The notes under the pieces are model-generated. The model was given only the letters and a program-made list of their open reading frames with translations. It was not told where the DNA came from and made no database searches. From the NCBI GenBank assembly GCA_043758755.1, contig JAYVMW010000059.1:1-64000 (forward strand): a stretch of DNA of 64,000 bases. The letters are read 5' to 3'. This document shows, one piece after another, positions 15,511-25,166 of this stretch (its first letter is position 1; every line of letters begins with the position of its first letter). The stretch is from Solimicrobium sp043758755. Its GTDB lineage: Bacteria > Pseudomonadota > Gammaproteobacteria > Burkholderiales > Burkholderiaceae_D. The translations under genes were made by a program, and so were the position numbers.

Positions 15511-16722
15511 TCATCTCATAGTACCTTCAAGTAGCGACGCGTTGGAATTTTCGTTATGCTTAACCCGTCGATCCAGCAACAATGATGGCACCGACGCAGC
15601 CAAGGCTGCCAGAAAAAATACCCCGACCGCCAGCCAAATCAACCTCGCAAAGTTATTTCCGACCAGCACAAACGATGCAGTCAACGGGCCGCTTGCCAGT
15701 CCAATTTTTGAAACAAATCCACCCCACGCAGCTGATCTGCCGGTTTTGTCAAATCTGGCACACATTCCCAGCAGATGTGAAATCACGAAATTCCAGAGGA
15801 TACCGGTTGTGAAGTTCGCCAGTATCCAAACCCATTTGTACTCGCTGAACAAAAACATCCAGTTACCGACTACGGCCAACGCTATTCCGCCGACAATCGG
15901 CTTAAAGACGCCGTGCCTAGTTGAGAACACTGCAACCGCCACGCCACCCAACATGCTTACCCATCCTGCCAGTCCCAGTGATTCGCTGACAAATCCAATG
16001 TCATGTCCAGCGTTCCTGCCGAGCTCAATCATAAAAACAAACAACCCCATATTTGCGGCCTGAAACAGGCAGATGCTAGCCAATGTAAATAAAAGCGGTG
16101 CAAGTGACACAGGTATGTCCAACGTCGCTTTGGGTTTGGTAACGACAATTGGAAAATCTGGCAAGAACTGAATCAGAAGCAATGTGAGCGCAGAAAATAG
16201 AACCAAGGTCATGAACAACGCAGTTGTCCCGTAGGTTGTAACAAGCAAAGGCACAACCATGATGGCCAATCCGCCAAATCCGGTCTGTATCGCGAGTGTT
16301 ATTCCGAAAGTGCGGTCAGGGTTCTCCGTGCGCGAAAAAACCGAGTAGCTCAAGCCGACCAGAGAACCTGCGATGACTCCATGCCCGAACCGCACCATCA
16401 TCATTGCCGCTGGATGGGTCAGTAACATTGAGGTCAAGTCGATTGCGATCATCGCAGTCAGCATCAGTGGTGCTGCTACTTTCCAGTTAACCCTCCGCAC
16501 AAGGAAAGTGATCAGAAGCGCTCCGCACGCGCCACCATAGGTATTGCAGGCGGCGACCAGTCCGGCATCTTTGTTTGTGAATGCGAGACCTACCTTCAAC
16601 GCATCGACAATCGTGGGCATAATGTTGACGTAAAAAATTCCTGCTGAAGCGAAGAATGCCAGAATGACACGCGCTGCAATGCTGTTCGGTTCTACCTTGC
16701 CAATGCGGTTGCCTGTGGCCAT
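15511..16722 (-). CDS. MFS transporter
   Basis: This 403-residue inner-membrane carrier has about 12 hydrophobic helices and major-facilitator character, for example FASAGIFYVNIMPTIVDAL in helix 1 and GGACGALLITFLVRRVNWK at the helix 2-3 region. The loop is not a perfect GxxxDRxGR/K motif, so the subfamily is uncertain; it looks closest to the YbfB/YjiJ or 'other' MFS groups. The start ATG is preceded by AAGGGAT. It lies 54 bases downstream of the sulfotransferase gene on the same strand and behind a TonB receptor, so these are probably co-expressed. The substrate is unknown; uptake or export of the molecule handled by that receptor is a guess. Confidence 0.82.
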   Translation of the reverse strand: MATGNRIGKVEPNSIAARVILAFFASAGIFYVNIMPTIVDALKVGLAFTNKDAGLVAACNTYGGACGALLITFLVRRVNWKVAAPLMLTAMIAIDLTSMLLTHPAAMMMVRFGHGVIAGSLVGLSYSVFSRTENPDRTFGITLAIQTGFGGLAIMVVPLLVTTYGTTALFMTLVLFSALTLLLIQFLPDFPIVVTKPKATLDIPVSLAPLLFTLASICLFQAANMGLFVFMIELGRNAGHDIGFVSESLGLAGWVSMLGGVAVAVFSTRHGVFKPIVGGIALAVVGNWMFLFSEYKWVWILANFTTGILWNFVISHLLGMCARFDKTGRSAAWGGFVSKIGLASGPLTASFVLVGNNFARLIWLAVGVFFLAALAASVPSLLLDRRVKHNENSNASLLEGTMR

Positions 16723-16776
16723 GAAATATCCCTTAAATGAATTGTTATTTTTGTGTAAGTAGCTCAGCTCAATCCG

Positions 16777-18360
16777 CTAGTTGCATGCGATTCCGTGCTT
16801 TGTCAAAAAATCTGCGAGCGGCGCCAATTCAGATTCGTAGCTCCTCCAGCGCTGCATCGAGGTCTTGTAAAGAGGAGTCCTTACCTGTGCGGCACTGGCG
16901 CTTGCGGCCGGGGTACTATTTAGATGAAATTCAAGGCAGTCCGATTCCCACGGTAAGTCGCAAAACGCCAGAAGCGATCTGGTAGTTTCTTCCTGATGTT
17001 CTACAACTGCTTCATAATCAATATCGATAAATTTTCCCGGCATGCATGTTCTCCAGTGTTGCATCAGATTGTGGTAAGCGAGGTAGTAATGACCTATGTC
17101 CTCCAGACTGTACGAAAACGGGTAACCCATTGCAAACAGGGTTTTGTACATAGCGTAGCAACTGTCCATCGGATGTCGGTTGACATGGATGATTTTCGCA
17201 TCTGGAAGTGCCATGTGTATCAGGCCCAAATACAAATAGTTGGACGGAGTTTTGTTTATCAGGTAGCGGGAGGTTACTCCATAGCCGCGGATCGCCGTGC
17301 GATAGATATGTCCCAACTGGTCCATGTTGATATTTGCGGAACGGTCAATTAAACCGTTTTTTCCGCCTGATCCGCCACCGGCCAGCTGCATAAGGGCAAA
17401 TGTGAAACTTTGAATTTCCCCCAAACTGCCAACCTGGGTGTGTGAACTCAAAATACGATCGACCAGTGTGGTGCCACTGCGGGGCAGTCCCATGACGAAC
17501 ATCGAAGGTTCGTTACCGGCATGCGGCGCACCGCCGGACAACAAAGTGTGGTGGAAGGTTTTTTGTATGTGCTGCATTGCCAGCACGTCGTTTTCGACCC
17601 GGTAGGCCATGCGATTTTTTTTTAGCCGCGCACCGCGTTCAAGAAAGGCAAACGATTTACGATAATCACCAATGTCTTCATATTCCTTGGCCAGTGCAAA
17701 ATAGACCGGTACCCGGTCCGGGTGATTGTCGGGGATGGCTTTGTCTACTTTATGCAGTTGCCTCAGGTTGTTGTCATCCAGCTTCCAGGTTTTTAGCATA
17801 GAACGGTTTTGCAGAGCTTCCACATGCGTCGGTGCCAGTTCCAGAACCCGTTGAAGCAATTGCTCTGCGTTTTGCATTTGACCCAATATTACCTGCGACG
17901 CGGCGTGGTTAAACATATGCTGCGGCAGGCCTGGCTGAAGTTCATTGACCCGTTGGTAGCATCGCCCAGCGGCTTCATGGGCGGAACAATGCAAATACAG
18001 CTGGGCGATTTTTTGGAGCATGTCTACATCGTCTGCATTGTCGGTTTCAGCCAGCGTTAATCGGGCCAGCGCCGAGGCCATCCGGCCACAATAGATTTCA
18101 CATTCAATCAAGCGCAGTAATGAATTGCCGCAAGAAACTCCCTTTGCCGATTCGCGCTTTGTGGCGCTGGCAGCAGCTGCCAGCATTGCGTCAAAGTTAC
18201 CCAGCCGTTGCTGCAACTGGCTAATCAGATTGTCAGCGTCAGATGTTCCGGGCAATTGGTGACAGATTTGTTCAAATACGACAGCTGCCTGATCATGGTG
18301 GCCGCAACGGACATGTAAGTCAAAATCGTTAAGTAAATATGAAATATCCTGTTGCGGCAT
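16777..18360 (-). CDS. TPR-sulfotransferase fusion protein
   Basis: This 527-residue soluble protein has about 250 N-terminal residues of tetratricopeptide repeats (for example QLYLHCSAHEAAGRCYQRVN and ILGQMQNAEQLLQRVLELAP). A sulfotransferase domain follows from about residue 283. The PAPS-binding loop GLPRSGTTLVDRILSSH is intact, as are the 3'-phosphate-binding segment VNRHPMDSCYAMYKTLF and the C-terminal PLYKTSMQRWRSYE. The predicted reaction is transfer of sulfate from PAPS to a hydroxyl or amine. Such TPR-sulfotransferases are often found beside TonB-dependent receptors, as here (receptor 114 bp upstream, MFS 54 bp downstream). The substrate is unknown. Confidence 0.88.
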   Translation of the reverse strand: MPQQDISYLLNDFDLHVRCGHHDQAAVVFEQICHQLPGTSDADNLISQLQQRLGNFDAMLAAAASATKRESAKGVSCGNSLLRLIECEIYCGRMASALARLTLAETDNADDVDMLQKIAQLYLHCSAHEAAGRCYQRVNELQPGLPQHMFNHAASQVILGQMQNAEQLLQRVLELAPTHVEALQNRSMLKTWKLDDNNLRQLHKVDKAIPDNHPDRVPVYFALAKEYEDIGDYRKSFAFLERGARLKKNRMAYRVENDVLAMQHIQKTFHHTLLSGGAPHAGNEPSMFVMGLPRSGTTLVDRILSSHTQVGSLGEIQSFTFALMQLAGGGSGGKNGLIDRSANINMDQLGHIYRTAIRGYGVTSRYLINKTPSNYLYLGLIHMALPDAKIIHVNRHPMDSCYAMYKTLFAMGYPFSYSLEDIGHYYLAYHNLMQHWRTCMPGKFIDIDYEAVVEHQEETTRSLLAFCDLPWESDCLEFHLNSTPAASASAAQVRTPLYKTSMQRWRSYESELAPLADFLTKHGIACN

Positions 18361-18439
18361 ATTGTGTCAAGGTGAGGTGGTGAATAAAAAATTTTACATG
18401 AACTGAATTATCTTGACTGAATTGTTAGATCAGGGTTGT

Positions 18440-18466
18440 TGCCAGACATCGGGCACGATGCCTGGC
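18440..18466 (-). terminator. hairpin after TonB receptor gene
   Basis: An 11-bp stem with one mismatch, GCCAGACATCG (18441-18451) and CGATGCCTGGC (18456-18466), lies between the receptor stop and the sulfotransferase start. No U-tract follows, so it may only attenuate transcription or stabilise the RNA. Confidence 0.4.
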
Positions 18467-18474
18467 ACAAAGGT

Positions 18475-20898
18475 TCAGAAGTTGTAGCGGCCCGATATGC
18501 CTATGGTTCTAGGCTGAGTAATCATGGCCTTGGCGTCGCTGCCATTGAAGTTTACGGCCGGATTGGTTCCGTAGGAAGCATTGGTTAGTGCACCCGTAAT
18601 CCCAAGCTGGTTGGACAGGTTTTTGACGAACAGAGTCAAATTCCAGTTGTCCCCTGACACCGAAGAAGACAGGTTGAACAGACTGAATCCGCCAAAGGTC
18701 GCAGCATTGGTGATCACGTCAGAACCCTTCGTGACCACGGTATTGTTTACCGCGCTCTGATATGAGGCAGATATGCGGTTGGTCCAGTTCCAGCCATTGT
18801 CGAACGTGCTCACATGCGAAAGTGAACCGCTCAGCGTATTTTTGGGTACGCTAGGCAGCGGCGTTCCTGATGGTGCTTCTAGCAGGTTGGTACCCGGCGT
18901 GTACAGATTCTGAGTAAGCTTTGCGTCGGTATAGGTGTAGTTGATTGTATAGCGCCAGGATCTACTGACCTTGCCGCTCAGCTCAAGCTCCAGCCCGCGA
19001 CTTTCTGCCGTGCCACCGTTTTGGGCAGCGAACCAACCCCAGACAGGAGTTTGCGTGTCGAGTTGAATGTCGTGCCATCGGATATCAAACAGCGAAGCGT
19101 TGTAGCGCAGCTCTCCAGTTGCACCCTTGATACCGAGTTCAGTGTTGACGTCAGTATCCGGTTTGTAGGTTTGCCAGGCTGCTGCATCCGCTTCGGCAAA
19201 ATTGCCGGTAAGGGGAATGGCGTTGGTGCCGCCGCGTCGGTATCCCTGGGAAATGGTGGCATACAACATCTGGTTCGGTGCCAGGTCCCACGAAAAATTG
19301 CCCATAAACAGGCTGCGCGAATCCGGTTGGTTAACCTGCAATGGGAACATCTGGTTGTATGGCGGGGCCAGACCGGGTGCCATCAGAGTGTAATTACTGA
19401 AATCGTCACGGAACGAACGCACGCCGCCGGTCACGCGCATGGCCGGATCAAAATTCCAGGTCAGGTTTCCGTAAATGGCACGGTCGTAAAAAGTTTGCCA
19501 GCGCTGATACTGGAAGTCATTGGAACCCAGTGAATTGAAATAAGTTGCAGAGGATGGAAATGCGGCAGCGCCCCATTGAGAGAAACCGTAAATATTGTCA
19601 AAATCAGTTGCGACCAGTTCCTGCTTCTGAAAATACGCACCCAACACGTAGTCAAGCGCATTACCTTTTTTTGAGACCAGCCGTAATTCCTGGGTAATTG
19701 CACTGTCACCCGATGTGCGCAGGGCGACCGGATTTGGCCGCGGATAGTTGTAATAATCGGCGGTCAGGAATCCATGATTGGCATACAGGCCGGCGTTATC
19801 ACCCAGACTCCAACCTTCCTGGTGATATTTGGAACTGTTGGACGACAGGGTGGCAAAGCCGAAGTCATAGTCCACTTCCAGAGCGGTCATATAGGCGTCT
19901 CTGCCTGCCGGCTCCAGCGTGACGCCGCCAAACTGATAGGGACCGTAAGGCACGCCCGCTCCGTTCAGTCCAATAGTCGGGTTGCCGCCACTACCAACAT
20001 TGTTGGATTGGCGCTGATAGCTCAGTTCCAGTTTCAGTTCGGAAGTGGGCTTGGCCAGCACCGACAGCCGATCATAAATAATCTTGGACCAGTTGGCATC
20101 TGGCACCGAGCGGGTTAGCGCCTGCGGGTTCAGTATGCCGTTGGGGGTAACCGGAATTCCTTTGGCGTCGAGTACATATACGTTAGCGTAGTCAATAAAA
20201 CCGGAATTATATTGCTTGCCAGCAGACAGACGCATCGCGATATTGCTGCTCAAAGGAACATTCAGCACGATATCTTCAGAATTATTGGTGCCGCCAGAGT
20301 TGTAAGTTTTGCTGAGAGAGCTATCCACCTTGCCGTAAAACACGTCAAAGTCCGGTTCATTCATGATGTAGCGCACGGTCCCTCCCAATGAGCCGGAACC
20401 ATACAGTGTGCCCTGCGGGCCGCGTAGAATTTCAACCCGGTCGATGTCTTTCAGGATGAAGTTGGCAAAGGTCGGTGTGTTGTCGACATAAACTGACACA
20501 GTTGGAGTCGTTGAGAGCTGGAAGTCGCCCTCGGCAGCCGGTGTGACATTCAAACCACGAATGCTTACGTCGCTGACTACGCCAGATGCCCTTGCATCAT
20601 GTGACACCACCGAGGCACCTGCGACTTCTCGCAACAGATCGGTCTGACTGGTGATGTTATTGTCGTCCAGATCCTTGCCCTTAACTGCTGAGATATTGTA
20701 AGGAATTTTCAATACATTCTCGGAGCGCCCCTGTGCTGTCACGGTCACCACTTGCACTCCGTCGTCGGCGCTCTGCTGGTTGTCTGCCTGCAGAACAGGT
20801 GTGGTTTGTGCATTTGCATATCCCGTATGTGAACTGATCAGCGCGGCACCGATAGCGGATGCAAGGGTTGTTTTTTTGAACAACATCATTTTTCTCAT
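18475..20898 (-). CDS. TonB-dependent receptor (sulfotransferase cluster)
   Basis: This 807-residue outer-membrane receptor has a signal peptide (TTLASAIGAALISSHTGYANA). A TonB-box-like VQVVTVTAQ segment lies at about 47-55 and a plug domain at about 60-180 (VSDVSIRGLN, ILRGPQGTLYGSGSLGGTVRYI). A 22-strand barrel follows, ending in ISGRYNF with the typical final F. The start ATG has a GGGAGA site. The form resembles receptors of sphingomonads and gammaproteobacteria that take up complex organic molecules rather than a clear siderophore type. It heads a minus-strand cluster with a sulfotransferase and an MFS carrier, divergent from a LuxR regulator. Confidence 0.9.
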   Translation of the reverse strand: MRKMMLFKKTTLASAIGAALISSHTGYANAQTTPVLQADNQQSADDGVQVVTVTAQGRSENVLKIPYNISAVKGKDLDDNNITSQTDLLREVAGASVVSHDARASGVVSDVSIRGLNVTPAAEGDFQLSTTPTVSVYVDNTPTFANFILKDIDRVEILRGPQGTLYGSGSLGGTVRYIMNEPDFDVFYGKVDSSLSKTYNSGGTNNSEDIVLNVPLSSNIAMRLSAGKQYNSGFIDYANVYVLDAKGIPVTPNGILNPQALTRSVPDANWSKIIYDRLSVLAKPTSELKLELSYQRQSNNVGSGGNPTIGLNGAGVPYGPYQFGGVTLEPAGRDAYMTALEVDYDFGFATLSSNSSKYHQEGWSLGDNAGLYANHGFLTADYYNYPRPNPVALRTSGDSAITQELRLVSKKGNALDYVLGAYFQKQELVATDFDNIYGFSQWGAAAFPSSATYFNSLGSNDFQYQRWQTFYDRAIYGNLTWNFDPAMRVTGGVRSFRDDFSNYTLMAPGLAPPYNQMFPLQVNQPDSRSLFMGNFSWDLAPNQMLYATISQGYRRGGTNAIPLTGNFAEADAAAWQTYKPDTDVNTELGIKGATGELRYNASLFDIRWHDIQLDTQTPVWGWFAAQNGGTAESRGLELELSGKVSRSWRYTINYTYTDAKLTQNLYTPGTNLLEAPSGTPLPSVPKNTLSGSLSHVSTFDNGWNWTNRISASYQSAVNNTVVTKGSDVITNAATFGGFSLFNLSSSVSGDNWNLTLFVKNLSNQLGITGALTNASYGTNPAVNFNGSDAKAMITQPRTIGISGRYNF

Positions 20899-21017
20899 TA
20901 GTGGTTCTCCCGTTGAATAATCTATTTATACCGCATTGAATAATTTAATTTGGTACGCGGCCTGGATAAACTATCAGCGATGGGGGCCAAACATGTCAAT
21001 TCCCTCGATGAGGTACT

Positions 21018-21029
21018 CCATTTGAGGTA
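21018..21029. promoter_or_regulatory. candidate regulator-binding motif CCATTTGAGGTA
   Basis: CCATTTGAGGTA lies in the divergent TonB/LuxR intergenic region with a second GAGGTA at 21009-21014. A close match, CCATTTAGGTA, occurs upstream of the nitrilase-family gene at 22978-22988. A shared site for the adjacent LuxR regulator is possible but rests on only two copies. Confidence 0.3.
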
Positions 21030-21166
21030 TGCGCCGGTAAAATTTCAGAAACGTCAAAAGGCTGTAGTGCATTTGCCCCACATTGCTTGACAAGCATGGG
21101 CCCAGTCCGTAGGATCATTCAGCATCGCCCCTGCGGGCTTTTACACGAACTGCATGAAGGCGGCGC

Positions 21167-21985
21167 ATGAATCATGACTTGCAAGACCAATCTTTTCACC
21201 GTCAGATCGCTTTATTGATCGAAGCATTGTACCGTCCGAATTTCTGGATACTGATGGTACGAACATTGCGCCATTTTATTGATTTCGATAATTGGGTGGC
21301 ACTACGTTTTTCAAGTACCGAAAGTCCATTGGTTTTCATAGAAAATCCCACCGACGATGGAGCGCCAGATCTGCTGTTTCGCGACTATATTAATGGACTT
21401 TATCTCCTGGATCCGTTCTATGTTGCCAGTCGCGATCGATCACAGTCTGGTCTGTTTTGCCTTGACGAAGTGGCGCCGGAAAACTTTGCTCAAACCGATT
21501 ATTACCGACTGTATTTTCAACTCAACATTGTGGCGGACGAGGTGCAGTTCAATTGCGCGCTGGATGACGATAAAACACTGTGTCTGTCGGTCGGCCGAGG
21601 CAAAAAATATAACCCATCCGAAATTGCATTCCTGAATATGATCGCGCCTTGGGTGATCGCGCTGCTGCAAAAGCGTTATCACTACGAAGAAAAAAACGAC
21701 CACGCCAAGGAAAGTATCAAACATGCTGGTATGGCCGGGTCAACTGGCTCGATCAACCCGGCGAATCGAGCCAAATTGAGCGAGCGGGAATTTGAAATCA
21801 GTCAATTAGTATTAAGCGGATTTTCTGGGAAAAATATTGCGGAAAAGCTGAAGATTTCGATTGAGACAGTCCGCGCGCACAAAAAGCACATCTACAGTAA
21901 GCTAAGTATCAATTCCCAGTCTGAGTTGTTTGCGATTTTTTATCAGTCCCACGCGGACTCAACTGCCAAACCACCGAAGTCCTAG
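21167..21985 (+). CDS. LuxR-family transcriptional regulator
   Basis: This 272-residue protein has an N-terminal sensor region of about 180 residues with no clear receiver motif. A C-terminal LuxR helix-turn-helix spans about 205-262 (KLSEREFEISQLVLSGFSGK, NIAEKLKISIETVRAHKKHI, YSKLSI). The sensor does not show the conserved W/Y/D set of acyl-homoserine-lactone receptors, so the ligand is open. ATG is preceded by AAGGCGG. It is divergent from the TonB/sulfotransferase/MFS cluster and convergent (4-bp overlap) with the nitrilase-family gene, and is the likely local regulator. Confidence 0.85.
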   Translation: MNHDLQDQSFHRQIALLIEALYRPNFWILMVRTLRHFIDFDNWVALRFSSTESPLVFIENPTDDGAPDLLFRDYINGLYLLDPFYVASRDRSQSGLFCLDEVAPENFAQTDYYRLYFQLNIVADEVQFNCALDDDKTLCLSVGRGKKYNPSEIAFLNMIAPWVIALLQKRYHYEEKNDHAKESIKHAGMAGSTGSINPANRAKLSEREFEISQLVLSGFSGKNIAEKLKISIETVRAHKKHIYSKLSINSQSELFAIFYQSHADSTAKPPKS

Positions 21986-22836
21986 TCTCGAGTCGGCTTT
22001 TGAAGTGGACCTAGACTGTTTAGGTAATCGTCAATTTCTGGTGTTGTTTGTGCTGCTTCAAATTTTATATGGCTGTCCCGAAAACTTTTGAGTGGCTGGC
22101 CAAGGGACATTAGTCCTTTGTCGCGTTCGCGCCGCACCCGCTCCAAATCAATTTCAACAGGCATAATTTCTCGACCTATGCCAGCCATATGGATCACGTC
22201 GCCGGCCGGTCCAACGATGATCGAGCGTCCCACACCACATTCGCCTACGCCGTTAATGTCGAAAAAATAGCATTGATTGATAGCTGCGTTGGCGCGTGTA
22301 ATGGCCAGTTCAATTTCCCGGTCTATCGTGTCGGTCATAGTTGGATGCAGAATCACTTCTGCACCCATGATTGCCATGGTTCTCGTGGTTTCCGGGAACC
22401 ATTTGTCATAGCAGATAGAGACACCGAAACGGCCAACTTCTGGTATGTCAAAAACACAGAAGTCATTGCCGGCTTCGACATCAGTTTCGTATGGCAAGAA
22501 TGGAAACATTTTGCGATATCGCCGGATGATGGTGCCCTGCGGGTCGATTACCGGACAGGAGTTATACGTCTTGCCAGCGTCGGAGATGTAGATAGAGCCA
22601 GGAATAAGCCAGATTTTATGTTGCTTTGCCATGTCGCAAAAGGCCTGTTCTGCTTCGCCTCCCAAGGTTTGTGCATAAGCTTTGCTTGGTCCGAATGCGC
22701 AAAGTTCGCTAAAAATAACCATGTTGGTTGCCGGAAAGCGCTGCATCAGTGAAGAAAGATTCTGTTTCATTGCAGTGAGATTTTCGGTCTTTGCCAAGAC
22801 TGGCATCTGTATTGCTGCGATAGTAAAAAAGGCCAT
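21982..22836 (-). CDS. carbon-nitrogen hydrolase (nitrilase superfamily)
   Basis: ATG 22836 follows an AGGACGA site and begins at the conserved first strand (MAFFTIAAIQMPV); the frame extends to 22884 but that start has no site. The protein is about 284 residues. The nitrilase triad is present: E44 (IFSELCAFG), K109 (RRYRKMFPFLPYE) and C142 (VSICYDKWFPE). It should hydrolyse or transfer amide-type C-N bonds in the cytoplasm, as aliphatic amidases, carbamoylputrescine amidases and relatives do; the precise substrate cannot be read. The 3' end overlaps the LuxR gene on the other strand by four bases. Confidence 0.88.
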   Translation of the reverse strand: MAFFTIAAIQMPVLAKTENLTAMKQNLSSLMQRFPATNMVIFSELCAFGPSKAYAQTLGGEAEQAFCDMAKQHKIWLIPGSIYISDAGKTYNSCPVIDPQGTIIRRYRKMFPFLPYETDVEAGNDFCVFDIPEVGRFGVSICYDKWFPETTRTMAIMGAEVILHPTMTDTIDREIELAITRANAAINQCYFFDINGVGECGVGRSIIVGPAGDVIHMAGIGREIMPVEIDLERVRRERDKGLMSLGQPLKSFRDSHIKFEAAQTTPEIDDYLNSLGPLQKPTRD

Positions 22837-23144
22837 TGTTCGTCCTGTTGTTGAGTTTGTGTGTCCTGACGTTTTGTGTTCCATGTCGGAATCAATTCAA
22901 TGTGCGGCGCACCGACAGCACTGTGACGGCAATATAGTTCAGTACTGCATGTCCCACAATTCCACAAATGGATTACCCCATTTAGGTAATTGACGTACAT
23001 GTCTCCATCTCGCATAGTCATTTACGCAGCTGCGATATTCCCAGTCTGTTCCAGATAATTCAAATTAAATCTGTCACCCATGGAGACTTAAAATATGATA
23101 TGTCTAAATCAAGCCGCTAACTATCCGGAAGTGTGTCTTAAAAA
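22837..23144. other. divergent intergenic region, nitrilase / serine hydrolase
   Basis: About 300 bases separate two divergent genes. They hold the CCATTTAGGTA motif (22978-22988) shared with the LuxR/TonB region and presumably both promoters. I see no gene in it. Confidence 0.4.
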
Positions 23145-24965
23145 ATGCTGACTATTATCTTAATGCTGGCTACATCGTTCAGCGTTCAATCTATGGCGGC
23201 CCATGCTGCTAATGCAGTTCCTGGCGATCCTCTGACTGGCAACGGAGTGGTAAGTCGTACTGCAAATACATACGCCAGCCTGATGGCCACCAAACAACCC
23301 GTCGCCTTAACGCAGGAATCAAATTTTGGATTGCCTGCCTCTGCCGCTGCGCCGCTGCAGGTCTTTGAAGGTACTTTAACCTTAAAACCAACTGCGGCTG
23401 GATATTTCAGCGTGTTTTATGACGAATATGGCCAGACCAAAAGCGGAATCACCGCTTTTAACCGTCTCCCCGCTTTCAGGTACCAATTCGTTCAGAACGG
23501 TAGTTATCTGATTCCAGTTACCCAGGGATTTGCAGTTACTGGTGACACCAGTTGGAATTTGATCATTGGCACCGGTCGTGTATGGATCGAAACCACGGAT
23601 AAGGGCTATTCGAGGGCGTCGTTTCCACTGTCCCTGATTCAAGTGAACCAAAACTGCGTTCATAACGGCTCACTGACTTTCCTGTTTAATGCCAATGCCA
23701 AGCCAAATATTTCAAACGTAGCCTATCAGTTTAGCGCCGAAGGTTGCCCTACCTTGATGTTTGATATGGCAGGACAAATTGCGGCCACCTATACTCCCTC
23801 CGTCATAAGTAACGACACAATACTGGAGAATGCCACTGCAGCCGAAGTTGCCAACCGCATGCCTACCAAACCGCTTACTGCGCTGGCTACCGATTACCCG
23901 AGTTCGGGCATCAATACCTCAGCGTTTCTGGCGCAATACAAATATCCCAACAGCGTTACCACCTATGGAGTGGTAATCAACGGAATCAATTACACCAGCG
24001 GTTGTGCCACCCGACATACTGCCAGTGGTCTCGGCACATATCCGTTTTGTAATGAAATGCGTATGCCATCATACTCAACTGCCAAGTCAGCATTTTCGAC
24101 ATTGGCAATGATGAGACTTGGGCAGTTATACGGCAGCACGGTGTACGGCAATCTGATCAAAACTTACGTGCCGCAATATGTCGATGGTGGCAACTGGAAC
24201 ACCACCACTTGGGGCAATACCAGCGATATGGCCACTGGAAATTACATCAGTTCAGCTTATGAGTCTGATGAAAATGGCACCTATACCACTACGTTTCTGG
24301 ATGACGTAAGTTACACCTCAAAAATTGCCGCAGCTTTTACACCGTTCCCATACAAAATTGCGCCGGGTACCACCTGGGTGTATCAAAGTGTCGCCACCTT
24401 TATCCAGACTCAAGCAATGCAGGCCTATCTTAAACAGCAGCAGGGCAGCAACGCCGATCTGTTTAAAATGATGGTCTCTGACGTTTATACCCCGCTAAAT
24501 TTGAGTGGCGGTTTTATGAGTTCGGTACGTACCGACAATAGCGCAACTGGACAACCTAATGGGTATTACGGCCTGTTTTATAACCCCGATGATCTTGCCA
24601 AGATTGGCCAGTTCATCGGCGCTGGTGCCGGAACGATCAACGGAAGTCAGGTGGTCGATTCGGCGCGTCTGAAAGATGCGCTATTTAAGACCGCCAATCA
24701 AGGATTGCCTGTGCCTGACCCGGGTAACTCAACCTACAAAAATACCTGGGTCTACAATCACAATTTTTGGGGCAAGAAAGTCACGGTAGCTGAATTTCCA
24801 ACTGTGTCGTGCCAATTCACAATTCCATTTATGAGCGGGTTTGGAGGCAACACAATCATGTTGCTGCCTAATGGAGCGGTCTACTATGTGATCAGCGATG
24901 CCTATGAATTTCCGATCGATTCGGCCATCACTCAGATTAACACCTTGGTCCCTTATTGCCCTTGA
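23145..24965 (+). CDS. secreted serine hydrolase, beta-lactamase/S12-like
   Basis: This 606-residue protein has a signal peptide (MLTIILMLATSFSVQSMAAHAANA). Residues about 30-215 form a beta-rich N-terminal domain. The C-terminal domain has class C beta-lactamase/DD-peptidase features: S311-T-A-K314 (SxxK), GYYGLFYNPDDLAKIGQFI and a C-terminal MSGFGGNTIMLLPNGAVYYV equivalent to the KTG/HxG strand. The YxN element is not obvious. Members hydrolyse esters, amides or peptides. An in-frame stop six bases upstream fixes the start at or after 23145. The extra N-terminal domain is unusual for simple esterases of this group. The substrate is unknown. Confidence 0.82.
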   Translation: MLTIILMLATSFSVQSMAAHAANAVPGDPLTGNGVVSRTANTYASLMATKQPVALTQESNFGLPASAAAPLQVFEGTLTLKPTAAGYFSVFYDEYGQTKSGITAFNRLPAFRYQFVQNGSYLIPVTQGFAVTGDTSWNLIIGTGRVWIETTDKGYSRASFPLSLIQVNQNCVHNGSLTFLFNANAKPNISNVAYQFSAEGCPTLMFDMAGQIAATYTPSVISNDTILENATAAEVANRMPTKPLTALATDYPSSGINTSAFLAQYKYPNSVTTYGVVINGINYTSGCATRHTASGLGTYPFCNEMRMPSYSTAKSAFSTLAMMRLGQLYGSTVYGNLIKTYVPQYVDGGNWNTTTWGNTSDMATGNYISSAYESDENGTYTTTFLDDVSYTSKIAAAFTPFPYKIAPGTTWVYQSVATFIQTQAMQAYLKQQQGSNADLFKMMVSDVYTPLNLSGGFMSSVRTDNSATGQPNGYYGLFYNPDDLAKIGQFIGAGAGTINGSQVVDSARLKDALFKTANQGLPVPDPGNSTYKNTWVYNHNFWGKKVTVAEFPTVSCQFTIPFMSGFGGNTIMLLPNGAVYYVISDAYEFPIDSAITQINTLVPYCP

Positions 24966-25166
24966 CAGAATGAATCCGGCCAGGTTCGGTTGTCAAACGC
25001 CGATTGATCGAGGTTCCTCTTTCAAGCCAGAGCCGGAGCAATAGCAATAATGTCTAAATTCATAATGCAAATTTATGTATATTTTATTGGCCAAAAAATA
25101 GTAATATGAATTGAAATCCCTATTTCATGCGCTCCTTCAGAACATATTCGAATCTACCTGCCAAAA

